The notes beneath the pieces were generated by a model. It had not been told where the DNA came from and made no database searches. It saw only the letters and a list, made by a program, of their open reading frames with translations. This document shows, in pieces, positions 56,571 to 64,000 of a stretch of 64,000 nucleotides of DNA; the first letter of the stretch is position 1, and the number at the start of each line of letters is the position of its first letter. The position numbers and the translations under genes were made by a program. The DNA is taken from positions 2,778,001 through 2,842,000 of the forward strand of contig JASXTE010000002.1 in NCBI GenBank assembly GCA_030280995.1. Reading direction: 5' to 3'. This DNA is from Hemileia vastatrix (lineage: Eukaryota; Basidiomycota; Pucciniomycetes; Pucciniales; Zaghouaniaceae).

Positions 56571-57719
56571 GTGGAGAAGAAAAAACTTTCAGCTCCCCTT
56601 GTTCCTAAAAGACAAGAAAATAACCTTTGCTACAAATGTAATGAAACTTGCACTAATGGTAATACTTGTAAGAAAAGAATAAATTTTATTGAAAATTCAC
56701 AAGATTCTGGAGAAAGTAATCATGAAGATGAAAAGGAGGAATTTAGTGAGGATTGTAAAAGTAACATTTCTTGCAGTGATGATGAAAATGATATATATGT
56801 ATTAGAGCAGGATATTATGTTCCTGAATGATGCAATAACTCATACAGATACATCTTTAACTTCCATTGAATAAGCTGAAATTATCAAAGATGTATCTCAT
56901 GATACTTACAAAATCACACCTAATTGAGTGCCTGTTATTATATATGGAAAAGAAATGAATTCCATTCTTCACAGTGGGGCTGCAAGTAGCGTAGTTTCTA
57001 TTAACACTTTAATGAAACTAGATAGTAAGTATAAGGAAAAACTAGAATCTGTACAGACAAAGAACTGGAGGGGTTTTGGTTCAGTATTAAATCCAGTTTT
57101 AAAATACAAAACTGCTGTATTCTTTAAATATCATAATGGATATGTAAGAAAAGTGTGTGAATTTGTGGTAATGGATAATTATAATTGTAGTGATTGGCTT
57201 ATTATTGGCAATGACTTATTGACCAAATTTGGCATCAAACTAAATCCTGAAAATATTTGCTTCACTATAGGCATAAATGGGAAAAGAAAATATAAAAATT
57301 GCTCTGAAAATTTAGTTTATTCCATTGCTCCTAAAGAAGAACAACTGCAAGGTGGAAAAACCACCTCTGAAGTGGTAGAATTGGAAAATGAAATCCAAAA
57401 AGCCTCCTTCAGTCCTCAACTCTCAAAAATTGAAGAAAAAAATATTTTGAGATTTAAAAAATCTTATCCTATGGCATTTGCTCATGGTTCAAATGAACTA
57501 GGATTGGTAAAATACCACAAGATGATAATCTCTTTAAGTTGTGATATGGATAATATTCCTGGCATCTTGAAAAAGATACCTTACCCAGCTTCTCCTGCAA
57601 AAAGGAAAGACATTGAAGACAATATTAAAATGCTGTTAGAGATGGTTATTGTTGAAAAAGTTGACACAGCACCTAAGTATTGTGCTATTTCACCATTTTT
57701 AAGAAAGATTATGTGGTGA
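56571..57719 (+). pseudogene. Zinc knuckle and protease of element B
   Basis: The knuckle CYKCNETCTNGNTC has lost the His seen in A. The protease reads ILHSGAASSVVS where A has VLDSGAGGSVVS: the catalytic Asp is His, so the enzyme is inactive. The frame 56928-57719 (263 codons) goes on through GINGKRKYK and into the pre-RT segment PASPAKRKDIEDNIKMLLEM, then breaks at 57719. Confidence 0.85.
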
Positions 57720-58947
57720 TTAAAGAGCTCTGCATACATTCACTGTGGATGATATTTACCCTCTACCAAGGATAGCTTCTTTCCATGCTACCTTACAAGG
57801 AGCAAAATATATTTCATGTCTGGATGGAAACAAAGGTTACCACTAAATTCCTTTTGAAAAGAATTCTTGGAATTTCTTACTCATAACCACACACATGGGG
57901 ATATATAAATATGTGAGAATGCCTTTTGGCCCAAAGAATGGGCCTTCAGTCCTCCAAAAATTGATGGATAGTATTTTTCATCAGGAAATGATTGAAGGAT
58001 GGCTTTTAATTTATATTGATGACATCACAGTGTTCTCAAAAAAATATGATGAACATTTAAATCACCTAAAAAGAGTATTTCAAAAAATGGATGAAATTAA
58101 TATGACAATTGCATTAAAGAAATGGAAGTTTGGGTTTCAATCCTTGAAAGTACTTGGACATGTTTTATCTGGATTAAAAATTTGTGTTAACCAGAATAAA
58201 GTGGCAGCAATAAAAAACATTAGTATACCTAAGAATGTGAAAGATTTTCAAAGTTTTATAGGTGTGTGTTAATATTATAGGCAGTATATAAAAAACTACC
58301 AATCCATTGCAGCCCCTTTAAAAAAATTAATCAGGAAAAATGAAGCTTTCCTTTGGAATAATGAAAGACAAAACACCTTTTATAAATTGAAGTAGTGTTT
58401 AATGTCAGCTCCAATATTGGGACTGCCAGATTTTAACCTACCTTTTATCTTGTACAGGGTTAGGTGCTTCCTTACAGCAAAAACAGATAATAAATGGAAA
58501 ATTATGTGAAGTAGTTATCTGTTATATATCCAGAACCTTAAGAAAGACAGAATTAAGGTATGGTTCCACCCAACTGGAATTTATAGCCGTTGTGTGGGCC
58601 TTGGAGAAACTTCACTACTATCTGAAAGACCAGAGGTTTGAATTAATAACAGATTGCAGTGCAGTGAAATCATTACTAAACATGAAAACACCTAAAAGGA
58701 ACATGTTTAGATGGCAAATAGCTGTACAAGAGTACAGAGGAAGAATAAATCACTTATAGAGAAGGAACATTGCATTCTAATGTGGATTTATTATCCAGAA
58801 GCCCTTTGCCAAATGATTCTGACAACCCAGCTTATGTACCTTAAAATGATGTTATACATGTTTTTGGGATTTACATAGTGGATTTAAAGGAAGAGTTTAT
58901 TCAAAATATATTGGAAAATTATTCATCTGATAAATATTTGTCTAAAT
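57720..58947 (+). pseudogene. RT and RNase H of element B
   Basis: Pieces: TVDDIYPLPR, ISCLDGNKGYH followed by a stop, then 57895-58272 with MGIYKYVRMPFGPKNGPSVL, LIYIDDITVFSK (catalytic pair intact) and LGHVLSGLKICVNQNKVAAI. The RNase H part 58380-58880 is spread over frames (SAPILGLPDFNLPFILY, CSAVKS-like, RMFRWQ-like) and ends at the MITE. Confidence 0.82.
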
Positions 58948-59208
58948 CACTATGCAATATAGGGGGTGGACTTGCTAGCAAGTCCTCAACCTGAACTCAG
59001 ATGGAACTCAGATGGAACTCAGACTGAACTCAGACTGAACCCATACTGAACTCTACTTGAACACCCACCTAAAACTGTTCTGCTGAGTGGTGTTCATCCC
59101 TGATTGTATGGTTCCTTTATCAATAGCTCAATGTGTGTTCAATCTATGGTGAGTTTGGGTCCAAGGTTGCGGACTTGCTAGCAAGTCCGCCCCCCATATT
59201 GTGTGGTG
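58948..59208. mobile_element. CACTA-like MITE, copy 2
   Basis: 261 bp, flanked by AAT at 58945-58947 and 59209-59211. Removing it with one AAT restores the frame DKYLSKLCTILND, which aligns with element A (DTDLKKLCTILND). The left end is CACTATGCAATATAGGGGG and the right end in reverse is CACCACACAATATGGGGGG. Inside each end stands the perfect palindrome GGACTTGCTAGCAAGTCC. The two CTCAGA(C/T)(T/G)GAAC-type repeats near 59000-59040 account for the extra length over copy 1. No coding. Confidence 0.87.
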
Positions 59209-59211
59209 AAT

Positions 59212-59694
59212 TATGTACCATTTTAAATGATCCAACTAATGCCTCTATTAGTGCATTAATTAAAACCTTGCCTGCAAGGTATAAAAATCCATTGGAAAAA
59301 GGTAAACTTTCAATTAAAGATGGATATATATATTACAGAAAAAAGCTAAGTAATTTAATATTTATATCACCTTCTATGAAATAGTTAATATTGAGTACTT
59401 GTCATGATGACATCTTAGCTGTTCATTTTGATTTTAACAAATCATTAACCAGAGTTAAAAATACTGCCTGGTGGATAAACATGAAAGAAGATGTACAAAA
59501 ATACATTGAAACATGTGACAATTGTCATAAATCTAAAAGATTAACTGGGATGAGAGCTGGGTTGTTACAACAAAGAGAGCAGCTAAAAGCTCCATGGGAA
59601 ATTATAAACATGGATTTTGTCACTGGCTTGCCATTTTCAGGAAAAGAAAGTCTCAATTCTTGCTGGGTAATTGTAGATAGATTAACAAAAACGT
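59212..59694 (+). pseudogene. Integrase start of element B
   Basis: TLPARYKNPLEKGKLSIKDG, then after a stop the HDDILAVHFDFNKSLTRVKN zinc part (second His kept) and CDNCHKSKR. The first catalytic Asp is in INMDFVTGLPFSGK. It ends in VDRLTKT at 59694 where the next LTR begins. Confidence 0.88.
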
Positions 59695-60767
59695 TGTGGT
59701 CTTCCAACATTGGCAGGGGCCTTTGTTGTGTGATTTGGCGCAGTTTGTGCATGTCTTAATTGACATCTGTTAGGGAATAGGGTATTTTTCTGGTTTTATT
59801 CGGCAGATATTGGGTCTGCGGGTATGTGGGTACTATCATTGGATAGCCCTGGTTTTTCTCTATATTTTATGATTTGAAGACATTTTTCATATTCTGAGTT
59901 TTAAGGGGTCATTTCCTCATTTTTCATTTATAAAAGATTGCTGTTTAATTTTGTTTTTTGTGTTTTACAGGCTAACCTTAAGTCTTAGGGTTAAGTGCTT
60001 AGTACCATTGGATAGAGCTAATTTTTCTCTATATTTCATGTCTCAATGTTGTTATAGTGAAATTCCGTGTTTTAAAGGTTTTAGTAGTTGTAGCTAATTT
60101 TTCTAAGTAGATTAGTGGTTTTTATTGGTTTTCTGGCTTCAGGGAGGCCGGGCCACTTCAGGCGGCCTGCCCGCCTCTGTTTTAGGAGGTTAGGGAGCGC
60201 TCCAGGAGGGTTTTTTATGCAATTTGGTGGGTACAGGCGCCAGATTGGTGGGTGCGCATGGGCTCTTAGTTAGTGGTCTGTGTGTACATAGTGAATAAGA
60301 CAGTTTGGGGCAACCTTAATCATCATACAACCATCCGGAGGTGATCTCATTGTTCCTCACTCAGTTTTTACTGTTTTCTGGCCACAATTGGCTGAGTTTG
60401 TTGCAAGTGAGCTCTTCATTTAACTTAACTTTGGCAACTGTTTTCTCTGTTATAGTCTTGCAAGCTATAGCAAGTATTATTTCTGTCTCTGGTGTGGATT
60501 TGCAGCCTACATCAAGTATCTTTGCTGTCTCTGGTGTGGACTTTGTTCTACATTTCAGTTCTTTGGTCTGGTAGTCTATCTGGGGACTACTTTCTTGGCT
60601 CATCAAGCAGTCAAGTGTGTTAAATAGGAGCTTTAGCAAAACAGGAACCAACTTACTTTAGCAAGTAAATCTCACTTATTTTTATAAAGGGACAGGGGAT
60701 TTTCTCTCTGGTTTTTCTTCAACTCCCTTGTTCAAGGCCTATAGCTAGTACTATAGGATTGTCTACA
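59695..60767 (+). repeat. 5' LTR of the rightmost family C element
   Basis: 1073 bp, TGTGGTCTTCCAACATTGG to GATTGTCTACA. It interrupts element B integrase. A short direct repetition around TCTGTCTCTGGTGTGGA lies at 60470-60545. Confidence 0.9.
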
Positions 60768-60771
60768 TTTC

Positions 60772-60788
60772 TGGAGCCCAACGTGGGG
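60772..60788 (+). other. Primer-binding site of the rightmost element
   Basis: TGGAGCCCAACGTGGGG, four bases after the LTR end. Confidence 0.82.
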
Positions 60789-60858
60789 TAGAACTTGCTA
60801 GTTCTTTGGAATCTCTGTTTTCTTTGGTTGGCTCTTTTTGGTGTTTTGGTCTGGAGGA

Positions 60859-63111
60859 ATGGCTTCTGGTTCTGCTATTCCTGTGGTGACTGTCAGTGGG
60901 GGAGATGGTCCTCCTTCTGTGATGGTTAGGGAGTGTGTGAGAATTAAAACTTGGGATGGTACCAAGTTTGATGGGGAGGATGTCAAGTGGTTTCTAGAGA
61001 AGTATGAAACTGCTGCTGGAGTGGATGGTGCTTCCTACCTGGACATGGTGAAGCAGATTATCTTCTTCATTGGGGATAGCTCAGTGGAGAAGGAGATTGT
61101 GGCCATGTCTGGCTACAAGAAGAGGGATTGGAAATTGTTGTGTAGGGAAATGGTGGATAGATGGGGTGTCAGGTTCACTATGGTGGATCTGAACAAGGTT
61201 GTCAGTGAATGGCAATCTTATGGTGGTGTTGGTAACTTACATAGTTACAGGAAGTTTCTGCTACAGTTTGATCCTGTGGTGGAATATTTGGTGGAAGTGG
61301 AGGAGCTGGCACATGAAAATGCTGCCAAAGATGTTTTTTGGTCTGCCCTGGCTAGAGATGTCAGGATGGATGTGTTGAAGGAGCTTTCAAGAAAGGAATT
61401 GATGAAGACTCTTTCTAATGGGGACCAGAAGTTGCCTGCCTTGGATAAGGTGAAGGAGGCTGTTGAGGCCCATTTGAAGTTATTGGCTGTGGACACCTAT
61501 CAGGAGGGGTGTGCCGAGTATGTCAGCAAAGTCACTGAGGCTTTAACTGAAGAGGAAGTTAGGGAGAAGAAGGAGGAGAAAAATTTGGTGCAGGTTCCCA
61601 AACAGGAGAGGGACCCAATGGTGGAGCAGTTAGCTGACCTGACAAAACAGCTTCACATTTTTGTGCAGGAGGCTAAGAAGGTTAATAAGGCACCTTCTCA
61701 GCCCAGAGAGTTTGAAAGGAGGGCTGGTAGGAGTGATCCTTGGGTTTGCTCTTATTACAGTAGGAGGGGGCACAGGTCCAATGATTGTTGGGCACTGAAC
61801 AGAGATGTGTCTGAAGGAAAAGTGGAGTTTGATGGCAGGGTTTTTAAGTTCCCTGATGGTTCTTTTGTGAAGCCCAGTGAGGGGCAGGCTCCTGTGGATT
61901 TGGTCAGGAGAAGGGGTGGTCTCAATCAAAGGAGGCCAAGGTTTGAGGAGATTCCTGATCAGGGGAAGTCTTCTGGTAAGGAGGATGATGACGTCAAGGG
62001 AAAGGGGAAGGAGGTCAATAAGGTCTCTTTTTCTACTTCCTTTGGTGGTTTGGAGTTGTATTCTTGTGGTGGACAGTCAAGTGGTGAATGCTTGGCTGGT
62101 GTTTATGATGTGGAAGCAGGAAAGGTGGGAAGGCCTAAGAGCAGTACTCAGGCCCAACCAAAGCCAAATTCTTCAAAGGGGGATCCTAAGCTGAGTGCAA
62201 CTAGGAATAGGTACAGCAAAGAGGAGCTGTACAAGATGCAGAAGGGTATGACTGAAATGGGCCCCCCTAGTTTTGGTGCATTGGACCTGAATGGTGAGCC
62301 AATGCCAATGGAGGTGGATTCTGACTCTGAGGAGGATGTCCCTTTGGCTTCATTGCCAAAGCCTGTTGGAGTCAGAGGTTCTGGTGAGGGATCTGGTTTG
62401 GTTCCTGTTAATGGTAAATCTGTTGGTGGTGCTGGTCCTCAAGAAGCTTCTAGGACCAAGGTTGTGAAGCAAAGAGCTCACTTTGAGAGGCCAGTAGTGT
62501 CTGGTCAAGTTAATGTTATGGACTTTGTCCTGGAAAGGATGAATCAGGGTCAGGTTTCCCTATCTTATGGGGAATTGTATGCTATCAGTCCAGGGTTGGC
62601 TTATAGACAGAAAATGTTGTTGACCAGAAGAAGGGTGTCTTCTGGGGAGGTGATATACATCTGTAATTCTGCTGAAAAGTTTGGTGAGGGGTTGGAAACT
62701 CATTTTTCTGCTCCTCTGGGATATGTCAATGTCACTCTGAATGGCCGGGAGGCAAGGGCATTGGTGGATTCAGGTTCTCAGATAAACCTGATTTCTTTGT
62801 TTGAGGAAAATCATATGGGCCTCACCATCAAAACTGGTATTGGTGGGAATTTGAGAGGGATTGGTGGCCATGTCACTGAATTGGTTGGAACTTCAGAGTT
62901 TGTGAAGTTAGATGTTGGAGGAGCCTCAGGGAAGGTTCATTTTTACATTGCTAAAGATAATGTAAAAGCAGTTTTGGGTGGGCCATTCTTGATGGATTTT
63001 CAGGCAAGAATTGGTTATCAATTTGATTTGGGAATCAGTTTGGAGTTGACTGGTGAAGACGAAAGGAGGCTTCACATGAGGTTATCATCCCCTGGAGAGG
63101 ATGATTGGTAG
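60859..63111 (+). CDS. Gag-protease polyprotein of family C
   Basis: A 750-codon uninterrupted frame. I start it at ATG 60859 (MASGSAIP) because it aligns with the ATG at 19357 in D and no ATG lies further upstream in the frame. Capsid region: about residues 30-260, with WDGTKFDGEDVKWFLEKYE and MVDLNKVVSEW. A knuckle-like CSYYSRRGHRSNDC at about 310 has Tyr for the second Cys; D has Trp and element I has Cys. An acidic linker with PMEVDSDSEEDVP follows. Protease at about 620-740: ARALVDSGSQINLIS with the DSG catalytic motif, IGGHVTE and VLGGPFLMDF. It stops at TAG where D reads GAG and goes on for about 50 codons, so the stop may be a lesion or a genuine gag-pro end. Confidence 0.9.
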   Translation: MASGSAIPVVTVSGGDGPPSVMVRECVRIKTWDGTKFDGEDVKWFLEKYETAAGVDGASYLDMVKQIIFFIGDSSVEKEIVAMSGYKKRDWKLLCREMVDRWGVRFTMVDLNKVVSEWQSYGGVGNLHSYRKFLLQFDPVVEYLVEVEELAHENAAKDVFWSALARDVRMDVLKELSRKELMKTLSNGDQKLPALDKVKEAVEAHLKLLAVDTYQEGCAEYVSKVTEALTEEEVREKKEEKNLVQVPKQERDPMVEQLADLTKQLHIFVQEAKKVNKAPSQPREFERRAGRSDPWVCSYYSRRGHRSNDCWALNRDVSEGKVEFDGRVFKFPDGSFVKPSEGQAPVDLVRRRGGLNQRRPRFEEIPDQGKSSGKEDDDVKGKGKEVNKVSFSTSFGGLELYSCGGQSSGECLAGVYDVEAGKVGRPKSSTQAQPKPNSSKGDPKLSATRNRYSKEELYKMQKGMTEMGPPSFGALDLNGEPMPMEVDSDSEEDVPLASLPKPVGVRGSGEGSGLVPVNGKSVGGAGPQEASRTKVVKQRAHFERPVVSGQVNVMDFVLERMNQGQVSLSYGELYAISPGLAYRQKMLLTRRRVSSGEVIYICNSAEKFGEGLETHFSAPLGYVNVTLNGREARALVDSGSQINLISLFEENHMGLTIKTGIGGNLRGIGGHVTELVGTSEFVKLDVGGASGKVHFYIAKDNVKAVLGGPFLMDFQARIGYQFDLGISLELTGEDERRLHMRLSSPGEDDW

Positions 63112-64000
63112 ACTAGGCCTGGATTATCTTCAATGGTCCAGTGCATGGACTGCTGCAGGAGAAGGAAGGAAGTGGGTGCTGCCTCTGGTTTTTTGGAGTG
63201 CGGCTCAGGCTCTATTGAGAGTCTGTCTTTTTTAGAGTAATGAGGGCTGATCACCCTAGTGCTACAACCTCTCCCCAAGATGCAGAAATCGTAGGTTGTA
63301 GTAGGTCAGCTCCCTTGGAGATATACCAAGTGGATTTTCAACTTTCTCTTTTTAATGTTTCTCTTCTTTGCAAGTATTCATCAAGTTTTTTATCAAGTCT
63401 CTGTTCTCTCTCAAGATTTTTAATTATTTTTAATTCAAGTTCAAGGAAGAATATTGGTTATATATCTTTATTGAAAGATATGCGGAAATGTTTTGGGGCG
63501 GTGAGATTGGGGTCTAAAAGTAAGTCCTCCCAATTGTGCACCGCTAGGGTTTCTTCTACACCTTTAAAAACATTACCTGGGCCACACCTGTTAGCATTGG
63601 GGAAACCCCTGGTTATTTTTGTAGGTCAGAAGTAAACTCAAGAAAAGAAGATAAAAATTTCAAGATAATTCATGAAAATCAAGAAAAAAATCTGAAGATA
63701 ATGAATAAAGAAGACGCAAAATATTTTTGTGAAGATCGTCAAGATCTATTTTTGGGCCTCCAGCATGAGGTTAAACTGCATAAAATTTTGAAGAGAGAAG
63801 ATCATCATGATCAATTTTTGGGCCTCCAGCATGAGGATAAACTGCACAATTTTAGAAGATGTGATTCAGAAGATGAATCAAGATTTGAAGATTTGGAAGT
63901 CGGAAGTGAGGATGAAGATGTGGAATTGCGGAAAAGTTTTGAAGTGGTGAGATTGGGGTGTAAAAGTAAGTCCTCCCAATTGTGCACCACTAGGGTTTCT
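63112..64000 (+). pseudogene. Linker after protease with tandem duplication
   Basis: Continues RPGLSS and VQCMDCCRRRKEVGAAS, then stops; a second frame 63240-63635 has the EIYQVDFQLSLFNVS block also found in D. AAGTAAGTCCTCCCAATTG occurs near 63519 and again near 63964, a period of about 440 bp, with two inner units of GATC(A/T)A/TTTTTGGGCCTCC near 63740-63860. The second unit is cut by the window end. Confidence 0.75.

Larger units (their letters stand above)
46718..59694 (+). mobile_element. Element B: Ty3/Gypsy chromovirus, plus strand
   Basis: 5' LTR 46718-48141 continued at 53856-53926, primer site 53929, leader, gag, protease, RT, RNase H and the start of integrase, which breaks off at 59694 where a family C element begins. 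A Copia element sits in the LTR and a MITE in the RNase H-integrase linker. Protein motifs pair with element A throughout. Its 3' half is outside the window. No chromodomain is visible because that part is missing. Confidence 0.87.
59695..64000 (+). mobile_element. Rightmost family C element, 5' part
   Basis: LTR, primer site, full gag-protease frame and the duplicated linker, then the window ends. The order equals element D. Its open gag makes it the youngest-looking copy here. Whether it also carries the antisense genes cannot be seen. Confidence 0.88.

Noticed and set aside
1960..59760. Repeat-induced point mutation as the cause of all stops
   Set aside because: Some stops fit C-to-T changes (CGA or CAA to TGA or TAA), but others do not (GAG to TAG at 63109). 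A dinucleotide index over aligned copies would be needed.

Overview
The window is a pile of nested transposable elements in AT-rich eukaryotic DNA. I see no intact host gene, rRNA, functional tRNA or CRISPR array. Short introns of 61-69 nt, pyrimidine-rich promoters, and a Ty3/Gypsy clade whose reverse transcriptase reads FIDDGG all suggest a filamentous fungus. I favour a basidiomycete, perhaps a rust with a very repeat-rich genome, but that is an inference from remembered family features and not a search result.

Layout. (1) 59-9370: a complete-length, decayed Ty3/Gypsy chromovirus on the minus strand (element A). It has exact CAACT target-site duplications, and its 3' LTR is split by a solo LTR (848-1656). 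(2) 9476-10490: a Tc1/mariner transposase relic, minus strand. (3) 11007-18163 and 30987-31911: element H, a Tf1/sushi-like Ty3 element on the plus strand. It is cut by two solo LTRs of family C (11464-12564 and 14344-15423), by a further LTR-like block (about 13158-14342), and by element D. (4) 18164-30986: element D, a 12.8 kb Ty3/Gypsy element of family C with both LTRs. (5) 31912-35523: the 5' part of element I, a gag relative of family C, split by a second solo LTR (33286-34306) that itself holds a CACTA-like MITE. (6) 35524-46717: element E on the minus strand, related to D. (7) 46718-59694: element B, a chromovirus related to A, inserted into the 5' LTR of E. It is interrupted by a complete Copia element (G, 48142-53850), a second MITE (58948-59208) and the next element. 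(8) 59695-64000: the 5' part of another family C element, with the best preserved gag in the window; it runs off the right edge.

The most interesting signal is in D and E. Both carry, between the end of pol and the 3' LTR, a block of about 2.4-2.6 kb coding on the opposite strand. In E there are two antisense gene relics (36955-38000 and 38504-39316), each with a TATAAATA box and GT-AG introns. D has counterparts (29495-29851 and 27280-28678). The second gene of each element has a phase-1 intron near its 3' end that joins two open frames exactly, a similar Cys-rich motif near its N-terminus, and a Ser/Pro-rich middle. The first gene of each has a CX2CX6C-type motif, with the last Cys replaced by Ser in E. 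I know of no standard Ty3 function for these genes. They look like a captured or evolved accessory gene pair transcribed toward pol.

Nearly all reading frames are broken by stops and frameshifts, and several catalytic residues are lost: YLDN in H, FIYEGG in D, and His for the protease Asp in B. Elements are therefore annotated mostly as pseudogenes. Insertion order can be read from the nesting: H, then D and I; I, then E; E, then B; B, then G, a MITE and the rightmost family C element.
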